From Lucinisca nassula (taxonomy: Eukaryota > Mollusca > Bivalvia > Lucinida > Lucinidae): DNA of 64,000 nt. The notes below the pieces were generated by a model. The model was not told the DNA's origin. It was given only the letters and a program-made list of their open reading frames with translations, and made no database searches. A program made the position numbers and the translations under genes. Location of the stretch: positions 18,826,088 to 18,890,087 of the forward strand of contig OY757014.1 of NCBI GenBank assembly GCA_963580285.1, read 5' to 3'. Positions 32,030 through 42,639 of the stretch are shown here, one piece after another; position 1 is the first letter of the stretch, and each line of letters starts with the position of its first letter.

Positions 32030-32280
32030 TAGGAGGTTCTTGGAAGAAGTTGAGGTCACTCAAGCTGTCGCTTTGCTTGAAAATGGGTACACCCAAAGGA
32101 TCATTGCTGTTCAAGAACTCACAAACATCCTTAGACACGCGTGGGAAACACTAGCTTTACAAACTGTTCAAAGTTTTGTTCTTAGCATTCCTCGGCGATG
32201 CCTGGAGTGTTGTGCTGCTCGAGGTGGTCAAACACATTACTGACAGGAAAAATGACTGATCTGCGCATGTCTATGACATT
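32030..32280 (+). pseudogene. Possible Tc1-like transposase N-terminus, degraded
   Basis: A plus frame (32039-32130) reads EEVEVTQAVALLENGYTQRI. This has the look of the helix-turn-helix start of Tc1-type transposases, where acidic residues precede an AVALLE-G-TQR pattern. The next segment has stops, and no catalytic motif follows. Recognition is from pattern alone and could be wrong. Confidence 0.3.
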
Positions 32281-32879
32281 TGAAATAATCTGACATAAAG
32301 ATGGTGATTTCTCAAACATTTATGCAAATTCTTCCTTAACAGGTTACAGGCCATGATTTGTGAACTGGTTGCCAATGTTTGCCTTTGCCAGAACTGCCCC
32401 TAAGGGAGAGAATGAGCTATCTCCACGAAGGAATGTTGCCGAACCCAGCAGATATCAAACCCCTGACCAGTCAGACACTCATCTGACTGATCTACTGAGG
32501 CTGGCGTTTGTTTAGGTAACTGCTTCAAACATTTGAGCAACAAGACTTGTTTGTGAAATATGAATCCTCCTGGACAGTAGGTCAGAAGTGTCAAGGTCAA
32601 GTGGTCAGAATCAATTAACAGAAAGCTCTTGTTACAGTCAACCCTCTTTATACTCTTAGCTCAAGATGGAAGGGTTAATGGAGACATTCTAGAATTTTGA
32701 ATTGTTAGAATCACCATGGGGAGGATATTCTAATATATATCCACAACATTTGTTTGTTGGAGTAATTGAGGTAAAAAGGCCATTTGTTACCTATTAGACT
32801 ACCTCTGAAGAGGCAAATTCTTTAGAAAGAACTCAAAAGTCATTATAAAATCACATCTATCAAAGTACATTGTAAACTT
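32281..32879. other. No feature seen
   Basis: Mixed unique-looking sequence. The minus frame at 32400-32600 has no family signature or splice support. Confidence 0.35.
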
Positions 32880-33022
32880 AAGGTGGTTCTAACGAGTACC
32901 CACAATCTATATTTTATAGCAGAAATAAGAAAAATGAGGTTTACCACTGTAAACCCCAGTTTTACTATATACAAGTGGGGCTTAAGGGGTTCAGAATTAT
33001 ATAGGCGTGTTTTTGTGATGTA
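32880..33022. mobile_element. Hairpin MITE copy, partial
   Basis: GGTGGTTCTAACGAGTACCC, ACAATCTATATTTTATAGCA, then CTGTAAACCCCAGTTTTACT and GTGGGGCTTAAGGGG. One arm of the hairpin is missing. Confidence 0.6.
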
Positions 33023-33074
33023 TAGTGCAACCAAATCTACCGTAATGATCACAAGAATTGGGACAGATAGGCCT

Positions 33075-33150
33075 AAGTAAACAGTGCAGGCCCAGATCAG
33101 ACTATTCCTGAAGTAGCAGTCTGATCAGGGTCTACACTGTTTGCCATTCT
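33075..33150. repeat. GATC hairpin with GCAGTCTGATCAGG arm
   Basis: AAACAGTGCAGGCCCAGATC and AGACTATTCCTGAAGTAGCA fold against GTCTGATCAGGGTCTACACT. Confidence 0.6.
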
Positions 33151-33268
33151 GTCTGCACCTTTCAGACTCTTTGTAAGCTTGTGATGCAAATTTGTTAAAA
33201 TTTCAGGAGAATTACAGCAAGTCCTGAAGGTGTATGAATTTGAAGGATTTTTATGGCAATCTATACCC

Positions 33269-33484
33269 TTATTTATCATATGACGTCGCGTCTGAGAGTA
33301 TAATAACGTCATGTATTATTTTCGATAATCCACTAGTGGATTAAATATGCAAATTAGCTAGATACGTCCCGTAACGTTACATGTACGACGTCCTTAACGG
33401 CGTCGTGTTTGCTAATGGCGGAATATTGACATTTTTGTAAACAATCGTCAATAAAATGCGTTTTAAATGTCATATGATAAATAG
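33269..33484. mobile_element. Intact 216 bp inverted-repeat MITE
   Basis: TATTTATCATATGACGTCGC and the right-hand ATGTCATATGATAAATAG are inverted. The interior includes GATAATCCACTAGTGGATTA (a palindrome). It supplies the empty-site reference for 5288-6494. Confidence 0.8.
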
Positions 33485-33503
33485 AATCTTGCATTCGTAT
33501 CCA

Positions 33504-33610
33504 TGTATTATTGAATTTATTACACTCGTTGAGGAAAAGGGATAAAATGCTCGGCAAAGCCTCGCATTTTATCCCTTATCCTCAACTCATTTAATAAATT
33601 CAATAATACA
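33504..33610. repeat. Long hairpin and 27 bp duplication
   Basis: TGTATTATTGAATTTATTAC to AATAAATTCAATAATACATG, with AAAAGGGATAAAATGC against GCATTTTATCCCTT at the tip. Beyond it CATGAACACTCATGTAAGAT is repeated in tandem (33609-33657). Confidence 0.75.
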
Positions 33611-33776
33611 TGAACACTCATGTAAGATCCATAATACATGAACACTCATGTAAGATCCTCTATTTCCAAATATAGTAGAGGTTACAAGGGTATTCACTAA
33701 TTTAAAACTTACTTGTCCACCATTTCAGATACTATAAAAATCCAAAAAATTTGGATACCTTAAGGACTTGATTTAA

Positions 33777-33990
33777 CCCATTGCATACTAGTGGACTCTT
33801 CCACTGCTGTAAGTTGGACAAGGACATTAGTCATATAAGGGGTGTCAGGCTTATTTTTTCGTTTTTATTCTATTTTTGACGGGGAAATTCTGTTAGCAAA
33901 TAGTGCAGGCCCTGATCGGATGCCGCATTCTCATCTGATCTGGGCCAAGGTACCTCTTCCGAATGAATCAGCAGGGAGTCCAAAAGGTGC
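33777..33990. mobile_element. TTAA MITE left half feeding into a satellite
   Basis: TTAACCCATTGCATACTAGT, TAAGTTGGACAAGGACATTA, then GCAGGCCCTGATCGGATGCC and CATCTGATCTGGGCCAAGG. The right half is replaced by the satellite at 33994. Confidence 0.6.
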
Positions 33991-33993
33991 GAA

Positions 33994-34665
33994 CGGAATT
34001 CCAAACAGTGTAGACCCTGATCACACTGCTCCTTCAGGAATTCCAAACAGTGTCGACTGATCACACTGCTCCTTTATGAATTCCAAACAGTGTAGACCCT
34101 GATCACACTGCTCCTTCAGGAATGCCAAACAGTGTCGACTGATCACACTGCTCCTTCATGAATTCCAAACAGTGTAGACCCTGATCACACTGCTCCTTCA
34201 TGAATTCCAAACAGTGTAGACCCTGATCACACTGCTCCTTCAGGAATTACAAACAGTGTAGACCCTGATCACACTGCTCCTTCATGAATTCCAAACAGTG
34301 TAGACCCTGATCACACTGCTCCTTCAGGAATGCCAAACAGTGTCGACTGATCACACTGCTCCTTCATGAATTCCAAACAGTGTAGACCCTGATCACACTG
34401 CTCCTTCATGAATTCCAAACAGTGTAGACCCTAATCACACTGCTCCTTCATGAATTCCAAACAGTGTAGACCCTGATCACACTGCTCCTTCAGGAATGCC
34501 AAACAGTGTCGACTGATCACACTGCTCCTTCATGAATTCCAAACAGTGTAGACCCTGATCACACTGCTCCTTCATGAATTCCAAACAGTGTAGACCCTGA
34601 TCACACTGCTCCTTCAGGAATTCCAAACAGTGTAGACCCTGATCACACGGCTCCTTCAGGAATTT
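33994..34665. repeat. Satellite of 16 units, 42 bp and 39 bp variants
   Basis: The 42 bp unit holds GAATTCCAAACAGTGTAGAC and CCTGATCACACTGCTCCTTC. A 39 bp variant reads CAGTGTCGACTGATC. By my reading units 2, 4, 9 and 13 are short. Units also differ in ending CAG or CAT and in GAATTCC or GAATGCC, giving a hint of higher-order blocks. The unit is one arm of the GATC hairpin of the TTAA MITEs (compare 36275-36340). The minus frames with GIPEGAV or CLEFLKEQCDQG are translations of it. Confidence 0.95.
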
Positions 34666-34740
34666 CAGAATCAAAACAACCCGACATTTGCTTCTATAAA
34701 GAAGCCGATTTTGAAGAAAAATAGGGTGAGTAAATAGTAT

Positions 34741-34854
34741 ACAACTATTTCATACCTTTTTGGGCGACAGTCAAAACTATCAGCCCCGAGGTGCTCCACA
34801 GCACCTCGGGGCTGATAGTTTTGACTGTCGCCCTTGGAGGTATGAAATAGTTGT
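34741..34854. repeat. Palindrome of about 114 bp
   Basis: ACAACTATTTCATACC (34741) and GGTATGAAATAGTTGT close the stem. GGGCGACAGTCAAAACTATC pairs with GATAGTTTTGACTGTCGCCC, and AGCCCCGAGGTGCT with AGCACCTCGGGGCT. The spacer is only about 4 bases (CCAC). It is much longer and cleaner than the MITE hairpins. Nearby single arms (GTTAAAACTATCTGC at 34946) suggest a foldback family. Confidence 0.85.
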
Positions 34855-34859
34855 TTTAT

Positions 34860-36270
34860 TACCCAACTCGTATAAAGAGTTATTTTGATCACAATAAGCA
34901 ATTACTACTTGTCAAGTTGCTAGGTGATCACGTGACCATGAGATAGTTAAAACTATCTGCACCGGGCAATAGTTCAGTGCTCCGTGTGATAGTTCTCTGA
35001 AAACCGGTTCAATCCGATTTCATGCGAAAAGGTGTTAGATAGTCGAAAATGCTTAATAACTTCTTATATAGTAGGTTGGGTAATAACATAGAATATCTAA
35101 CTTTTGACAAAAGTATACGTTTGTAAAGTAATTTACCGCCTGCCTCCTGTGTCTCAGACTGGTTATTTCTATAACAACCTCTAAAAGCATGTTGATTTAA
35201 TACTTTTACATGGAAGGGTTATTACAATGACTGCATTGTGGCGACCCGAGGGTTGGGCGCGCCTGTGAACCGGTTAAGGGTCAATGGTTTGGCTATGAAT
35301 GACTGACTGATAGTCTCTCATTTATTGCTGGATCAACACGGTCCCAAGTCCGTGGTCACATTGTGCTCATTCAATGATAACTAACATGTCGACAAACGAA
35401 CCATTTTATGCCCAGTCGACATCCAAACCACTGAAAGGGCTGTATTTATCTTGTAAGTGTATAATTATATATACTCGAGTCGTCGGGAAGCACGGTTATA
35501 CAACATTTATCAACCATGGTTGACTCAATATGATGTTGTCGTTTATATATATGCTGTTCTCAAAGTTGTTTTACTACTTAACTGCGTTTTCAGCATTGCT
35601 TCGACGTTGATTTGACGTTGAGTTTATGTTAGATATCATCTGCCTGGTATCACTCAGCTCTCCCTTATTGAACACATTAATTTTTGTTTCTAGTGTCCCA
35701 CAGGGCTCTGTGCTCAGACCCACCTTATTAATTTCCAAAAATTACCTTGATATGTTTCTAAACTGACTGGACCGCAGCACAGCTCATCATGGTTCCCCTA
35801 ATAAGGTGTACTTCTATTCAGATGTTATGTACCTCTTGAAATGTGTATATTTCAAGAATTTTACCTTTAACTCCATACTAATATACAAGTACTGATTTTG
35901 GCTGACTCATTACATTAAGACCGGACTGACAGGACTGACACCACAGCTCACTACGGCTCCTGTAAAAGGGAGTGCTTGTACTTCGCTAACACCATTGCAA
36001 TACCAGGAGTGCTATTGCACGGGTTATTTTCCAACTAAGCCACCCTTATTCCTCCAATTTTTATGTAAACAACCTTAGTTATTCCTTCTATTAAACTTCA
36101 GTTTATGAGTTATTATACCTTTTTAAATTTTTTACGTTTTAGTTACTTTCATTTTATTTATCTATCCATTTCTTCATTAATCTAAGTGCCGAGATGGTCT
36201 TTTTAGTTGTGTGTCTCTATCTACTTCCTAACGTAGATTTTCATTTTCCACACTTTTTAGTTTATATACA
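34860..36270. other. No gene seen; low-repeat AT-rich DNA
   Basis: I see no convincing exon or element ends. ACTATCTGCACCGGGCAATAG near 34950 echoes the palindrome arms. Confidence 0.4.
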
Positions 36271-36274
36271 ACCA

Positions 36275-36370
36275 AAGCAAATAGTGTAGACCCTGATCAC
36301 ACTGCTCCTTCAGGAGCAGGGTCTGCATTGTTTACTCAGGCCTATCTGTCCAATACTTAGGATCATTACA
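36275..36370. repeat. GATC hairpin fragment
   Basis: AAATAGTGTAGACCCTGATC and ACACTGCTCCTTCAGGAGCA with GGGTCTGCATTGTTTACTCA. This unmultiplied form resembles the 42 bp satellite unit. Confidence 0.65.
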
Positions 36371-36431
36371 GTACTGTGTGAGACAACCCCAGCCAGTTCA
36401 TGCACAATATGTCAGCAAAAGTGATTCCTAC

Positions 36432-36693
36432 TGCATATTCATATTGAAGATATTAAAAGCACTTTGGGTGACACAGAATGAACTGACAATTATTGTCAAA
36501 TATGTGAAAACAAGGCTGCTAAAATCATCTGTGGGTAGTAATGGAAAGCCCAAAGCTGAAATAATTTGTATGAGTCCAATATGACAATCAGCAGAGATAT
36601 CAGAAATATTTGGAAACACAACTATGTTGTTGGGGTCCATGAACATAGTTGTTCCATTAGGTAAATTATTTCTGGTTAAGGTGAATGAACACA
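36432..36693 (-). CDS. Coding exon of an unrecognised gene (third in the model)
   Basis: Eighty-six codons are open on the minus strand. The acceptor is GCCTGCCCTGAAG before TGTGTTC, and a moderate donor is ATGCA before GTAGGA. The text includes NNLPNGTTMFMDPNNIVVFP and ISADCHIGLIQIISALGFPL. Two leading bases complete the codon begun by the exon at 48314, and two trailing bases match the start chosen at 30266. A stop lies just beyond the donor. The plus-strand frame over the same bases (36378-36584) is an alternative reading. The later part (VFTYLTIIVSSFCVTQSAF) is hydrophobic. Family unknown. Confidence 0.45.
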
Positions 36694-36830
36694 CTTCAGG
36701 GCAGGCATATGAATTTTAGAGAAAATGTTTTCTGAAATGTCAATGGACCTGCAATCCAAGTGACTTTGCACCAAAGTCACCAAATGACCTTGACCTTTAG
36801 CAGTTTGTACCTATCACAATATTTCTAGAA

Positions 36831-39354
36831 CAAGAGGCCCATGGGCCACTATGCTCACCAGAGTTCAGGCGGGCACTGCCCAATGGCAGCCATTTATGGT
36901 TTCAATTTATTGCTTATAAAGTCTCCCAAACAAACCCCCATTCCATATGTACTCTGTATCTGAAATATTAGGCCTTTTATGAAGTGGAGGGGTGGGACTG
37001 GATCAAACAGAGCCCAGGTTGGTATCAGGAGGCAGCATCTTATCATAAGGAACACAAATATATATGGTTTAGGGGTGGGGACGTGTACTGTTCCAGAGAT
37101 ATAAGGCCTTTTAAGCTGTGGAGGGGTTGGAGCATGGCCCAGGCAGACACCAGGAAATCCAAGATTGTTGTCATTGAATGTGTCTTATCATTCGGACCAA
37201 GAAAACATATTGTTTAGGAGTGGGGATCAAAACTGTTTCTGAGATATGAGGCCTTCTTAAGAAGTGAAGAGGAGAGGAATGGCCCCTGTGGAATGCCAAG
37301 TTGGTGTGACTGAATGTGTCTAATCACAAGGAACAAGAATACATATGATTATGAGGTGGGGATCTTAATGGTGTCTGAGATATATGGCTTTTTATGAAGT
37401 GGAGGGGTGGGCCATGGCATCGACACATTGCCCTAGCATAAATACACCCAAGGTTAATGTGACTGAATGAGTCTTATCAAAAGGAACACAAATATACATA
37501 CCTTAGGGGTGGGGATCTGAACAGATTCTGAGATATATGGCATTTTATGAAGTGGAGGGTTGGGGCATGTCCCCAGCGCACCCGGGAGACTTGGTATCAC
37601 TAAATGTGTCTATCAAAATGAACAAGGGTATATATGAGGACTAAATGGTTTCTGAGATATTGGGCCTTTTACAAAGTGGAGGGGATGGGGCATGGCCCGA
37701 GCACATCCCAGGGGAAACCCAAGTTGGTGTCTCTGAATGCATCTTATCATAAGGAACAAGAATATATATGGTTTTGGGGTGGGGATCTGAATGGTTTCTG
37801 ACATATCACCTTTTATGAGGTGGAGGGATGGGGCATGGCCCGGGCACATCCCACAGGACCCCCAAGTTGGTGTCACTGTATGTGTTTATCAAAAGAAACA
37901 AGAATATATATGGTTTTGGGGTGGTGATCTGGATGGTTTCTTAGATATATTGCCTTTTTATGAAGGGGAGGGGTGGGGCATGGCCCTAGCTCACCGTGGG
38001 AGACCCTCGGGTTGGTATCACTGAATGCCTCTTATCATAAGGAACAAGAATATATATGGTTATGGAGTGAGGATCTAAATGGTTTCTGAGATATTGGGCC
38101 TTTTATGAAGTGGAGGGGGTGGGGCATGCCTTGGGCACATCCCAGGGGACCCCTAGGTTGGTGTCACTGAATGCGTCTTATCATAAGAAACAAGAATATA
38201 TAGGGCTTTGGTGTGGGGATCTGAAAAGTTTCTGAGACATATCGCCTTTTATGAAGTGGAGGGGTGGCGCATGGCCCCGGTGTACCCAGGGTGACCCCAA
38301 GGTTGAAATCACTGAATGCGTCTTATCATAAGGTACAAGAATATATATGGTTTAGGAGGGGAGATATGAATGGTTTCTGAGCTATTGTGCCTTTTATGTG
38401 GTGGAGGGGGTCGGGCAAGGCCCAGGCACATCCCAGGGGACCCCCAGGTTGGTGTCATTGAATATGTCTTATCATAAGAAACAAGAATATATATGGTTTT
38501 GGGCTGGTGATCTGGATGGTTTCTGAGATATATCACCTATTATGAAATGGAGGCGTGGGGCATGGCCCCGGCGCACCCTGGGAGACCCCTAGGTTGGTAT
38601 CACCGAATGGGTCTTATCATAAGGAACGAGAATATATAACGGTTTAGGGGTTGGGATCTCAACGGTTTCTGAGATATTGGGTCTTTTACAAAGTGGAGGG
38701 GGTGGGGGCATGGCCCTGGCACATCTCAGGGGATCCACAGGTTGGTGTCACTGAATGCGTCTTATAAGAAACAAGAACATATATGGTTTTGGGGCGGGGA
38801 TCTAAACGGTTTCTGAGATATTGGGCCTTTGACGAAGTGGAGGGGGTCGGGCATGGGCCCGGCACATCCCAGGGACCCGCAGGTTGGTGTCACTGATTGT
38901 GTCTTATCATAAAAAAAAAGAATATATATGGTTTAGGGGTGGGGATCTGAATGGTTTCCAAGATATATGGCCTTTTATGCACTGGAGGGGGTGGGGCATG
39001 GCCCTGGCACACCCTGGGGGACCCCCAAAGTGGCATAAAAGCTTGTGGCTAAAGAAGTTCACTCAAGGAAAATTTCTATAAAAGTTTTGTCAAAATATCT
39101 GCAAAGGTTTGGCAGTAAATGCCATTTTTCAATTTTCTATGGAAACTAAGTTGCCATAGCAACCAAACTAATGAGCCGATTTTCATTAAAAACACAAACT
39201 TTCAATCCCCAAGCCCAAGGATGCTACAGATGAAATTTGGGCTGAATCGGCCCAGTGGCTTCAGAGGAGAAGATGTTTAAAAGTGTTGACCCCATACATA
39301 CGACGACAGACAAGTGCCTATCCTATATTAGCTCCCCCGGAGCCTTCGTAAAAA
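36831..39354 (-). mobile_element. Helitron-like element, CAAGAGGCCC family
   Basis: The left end CAAGAGGCCCATGGGCCACT then GCTCACCAGAG is the hairpin and subterminal repeat. The right end CGACGACAGACAAGTGCC then GCTCCCCCGGAGCCTTCG runs directly into TAAAAA. It lacks the GCTCTGGTGAGC half of the terminal hairpin kept at 53820-53842. The body is a minisatellite and a non-repeated segment (39050-39290) shared with 53160-53750. Confidence 0.75.
37020..39040. repeat. Minisatellite, about 145 bp, about 14 units
   Basis: Units share AGGAACAAGAATATATATGG, TTTAGGGGTGGGGATCTGAA, GAGATATATGGCCTTTTATG and GGGGTGGGGCATGGCCC. The unit is locally GC-rich. Short frames on both strands (36984-39081) are read-through of it. 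Confidence 0.9.
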
Positions 39355-40440
39355 TGCATTGTTTCAGCTATTTCCCATTGAAAAGCCTGAGGAACCAAAT
39401 TTGACCTTGGTGACAAATAGGACAAGGTCAACCTAGGGTTATCATTTATCAGTTATCCCCTATATATATTGCATTAGAACGTACTGACCTGATAAAGATA
39501 TGCTATCTCAGGACAAGTGAGATTTATCACGTCAACATGACATTGCACTTTTATAATTGAACCGGACTACAGGAAAAATGTCATTGTCACTGGAAAAAAT
39601 GAAAAAAGAAAAAAAAAAAAAATACTTGAAAAAAATATCATAGGAAAATATGGTCAGCTGATACTGAATATATCTCCCGCAAGAATGCTGGGACGCACTG
39701 AGGACCATCAATAACTGATCATAAATTGTTAATTTAAGAGTGTACAAGGGGATAAACTGATAAATAGAATACCAGATTTGTGTCCTTTCGGTTTCAGAAC
39801 TTTGGGGTTGAGACACACTGATGAAGATTAAATATTAAAAAGGCCTCTGTGTCACTAAATTTGGTATAGTTAAGCCTTAATTGATATCGAGTTTATCAGG
39901 CTCAGCTTCGAGAACGCATGTAGCTACAAGGGTTCTCGAAGCCTTGACTGATAAACTTGATATCAAAAGACATGAACCTGGTATTCTCTATTTTTTGCAT
40001 ACTTGGTAGTACTAAGTCACCCGATGCTATATAGTCATACCAAGTTTCAAGACAATCGGTCCAGTGGTTCTGGAGAAGAGGATTTTTTTAAGGTTTGCAT
40101 GACGGCCATCTTGGCCGTGTGACCTGGACCATTCTTGCAAACATTTTTCCCCCATTGCCAGGAGGCTGCATATGAAATTTAATTGAAATTGGCCCAGTGG
40201 TTTAAGAGAAGATATTTGAAAATGGTGGATGATGGATTGATGAACAGATGACGAACGGATGTTGGAGGCCTACTCCTGGAACCAGTTGCTCAGGAAAGCT
40301 AAAATATGTTTATCTCCCAAATAGATTTTATCTAATCTTAAAGGAAAGCATTGATTTGGAAGCATATTCTTTCTTTCTAATAGTACAGTAGTCCAAGTTA
40401 CCATATGCATATTAACAAACATTGTAAAATAGCATATTAA
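39355..40440. other. Low-repeat region with one hairpin and an element relic
   Basis: A hairpin at 39884-39963 pairs GATATCGAGTTTATCAGGCT with AGCCTTGACTGATAAACTTG and GATATC. AATCGGTCCAGTGGTTCTGG (40054-40073) to GACGAACGGATGTTGGAG (40250-40268) is a Helitron-like relic without ends. The minus frame at 39532-39816 is unsupported. Confidence 0.45.
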
Positions 40441-40499
40441 CAAACATTATGTAAAACAGAAGTGAAGGTAACGATCAGGAATTGGCTATCGCGCCTGTG

Positions 40500-41080
40500 G
40501 GGGCTCAAAGTCACAGACCCATGAAATTTAGGTCAAGGTCAAACATGGATGCTTGCATTAAAGTAACCACTCCTAGATGGAAGCTTGTACCAAATATCAT
40601 AAATGAAGTTCTAATAGTTCTTGAGAAATGGACTTGAGCAATAGATCACAAAGTCAATGAACCATGAAATGTAGGTCAATGTCAAATATGGATAGTTGCA
40701 TTATAATTGCCATCACTAGATGCAAGCTTGTACCAAAGATCATTTATGAGCTCTTATAGTTCTTGAGAAATTAACTTGAACAATAGGGTGAATGCTAGGT
40801 TTGACCAATAGTTTATGAAGTCAGAGAACTACAAAAATTGGGTCAAGTTCAAATAGAGATGCTTGCACTATAGTTGCCATCCCCAGATACAAGTTTGTAC
40901 CAAGTATCATTAAAGAAGCTCTTACGGTTCTTGAGAAATGAACATAAACAGTAGGGTGAATGTTAGGTTTGACACAATTATAAGTTTTGAAAGTCAATGA
41001 ACCACGAAAAGTAGGTAAAGGTCAAATATGGATGCTTGCATTATAGTTGCCATCCCCAGATGCAAGTCTGTACCAAGCTC
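40500..41080. repeat. Minisatellite, about 165-180 bp, four units
   Basis: Units carry AATATGGATGCTTGCATTAT, AGTTGCCATCCCCAGATGCA and GTTCTTGAGAAAT. They show no clear flanking element ends and stop where the LINE tail begins near 41087. Confidence 0.75.
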
Positions 41081-41086
41081 TTACAT

Positions 41087-41962
41087 CATCATCATTTTTT
41101 ATTTCCTTTTTCAAGATTTACACAGATAATCAATTCCAAAATACAAAACTATGACAAAACTAAATTACCGAACCAAGGACACACAGCACAATGCACAAAC
41201 ACTGACTCAAAATACTCGAGTTAAACCAGTTTGAGGTAAACAAACACTTTTTAGTAATAATCTAGCTGTAAAATTGTTTTGAACATGATATGCTGAAGTT
41301 TGCTGATATCATCATGAGTTTTTTATATTCATCATCATCAAGTGCTTTAGTTTCTTTTGATGTTTTACCTAATAAGAAATGAAGAAAAACTTCATTATCT
41401 AAACCAGTTACATAAACACTAAAGTTTGGAGTGTAATGGTCAACAATATACTCTAAAAACATGTCACGAATATGAAGAGTCAGCTGACATGATGTGACAA
41501 CATGTAATAATAAATCTGTAAACTGATAATTACAATAACAGCAAACTTGATCTATTCTTTGTGGAACTAATGTAATCCATTTAATACTGAAGTGAATCGC
41601 TCGCAATTCTGGAACACTGGTCGGTATCTTCCAGAGATGATACAAACCTGCATTTGTATGCATATGTTTGAAACGACTAAAATCTAAATCCGCCTGCATC
41701 AATTCTTGCATTTGTTTCGATTCATACTCATATACAGAACTACGAATTATTCGGTTCCAGCAAAATTTTTTTGGAAGTGGAATATTTCGAATGTAATCAT
41801 TGAGAAACTTTACCAATTGGTATTTTGTTAAAATCTTATAAAGATCTGGGATAAATCCCATTTGAACAGATTGACACAAGCTGCTCTGTCTTTGAACAAC
41901 AGTCTTCGCAAAAAGATTTTCTTTGTCAGACTTGTATCTGGCAAGTTGGTAATTTTATGAAA
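41087..41962 (-). pseudogene. LINE ORF2 C-terminal part and 3-prime end
   Basis: The minus frame 41962-41262 encodes the end of a non-LTR retrotransposon ORF2. It includes HKITNLPDTSLTKKIFLRRL near its start and a C-terminal CYCNYQFTDLLLHVVTSC motif (paired cysteines, then His and Cys), typical of the zinc-knuckle-like tail. The 3-prime end at about 41087 has a TGATGATGA tract before A-rich sequence, a common LINE tail. A stop breaks the frame near 41880. The first residues are separated from the RT part by the 2.2 kb element at 41963-44159. Confidence 0.75.
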
Positions 41963-42049
41963 CAAGAGGGCCATGATGGCCCTGGATCGCTCACCTGATC
42001 CATAGTGTAACAAGTGGGCCCCAGGGAGATAATGGCCCAAGGGCTTTAA

Positions 42050-42610
42050 TGTGCATAATGTTGAGGGAGGTCTTAAAGGTGAAGTTCATACCAAACATCA
42101 ACAAAGGCTATAATTTGAACAACCTTGGTAGAGGTCCACTAGATGACGCTTCATACCAAATATCAAAGACCTGGGCCTTCTGGTTTCAGACGAGAAGATT
42201 TTTAAAGGTTTTCCCTATAAAAGCCTATGTAAAACGAGTGGGCCCTGGCGCGTTGGCTTTTTTGGCCCCAGGGCTTTAATTTGAACAATCTTGGTAGCGG
42301 TCCACTAGACGAAGCTACTTACCAAATATCAAAGACCTGGGCCTTCCGGTTTCAGACAAGAAGATTTTTAAAGGTTTTCCCAATATAAACCTATGTAAAA
42401 CCAGTTGGCCCCAGGGCGGGGCTGTTTTTGGCCCCAGGGCTATAATTTGAACAATCTTGGTAGCGGTCTACTAGACAAAGCTACATACCAAATATCAAAG
42501 ACCTGGGCCTTCTGGTTTCAGACAAGAAGATTTTTAAAGGTTTTCCCTATATAAGCCTACGTAAAACCAGTGGGCCCGGGGCAGGGCCGTTTTTGGCCCC
42601 AGGGCTATTA
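42050..42610. repeat. Minisatellite type 1, about 150 bp, four units
   Basis: Units carry ATAATTTGAACAATCTTGGT, GGTCCACTAGATGAAGCTTC, TATCAAAGACCTGGGCCTTC and GATTTTTAAAGGTTTTCC. The same unit fills 48720-50680, 54060-55720 and 56520-58580. Confidence 0.9.
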
Positions 42611-42639
42611 ATCCATCCACTGGTTAAGCAGGAGAAGCT

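Noticed and set aside
33994..34665. Regular repeat array considered as a CRISPR array
   Set aside because: Units are contiguous with no unique spacers, and the genome is eukaryotic.
33842..34674. Repetitive frames with GIPNSVD or CLEFLKEQCDQG, resembling a short-repeat protein
   Set aside because: Direct translation of the 42/39 bp satellite. The 42 bp unit is a multiple of three, which keeps the frame open by chance.
36984..39081. Frames rich in tryptophan and glycine such as YIWFRGGDLNGFQDI
   Set aside because: Translations of the 145 bp GC-rich minisatellite; they recur once per unit and have stops at fixed unit positions.
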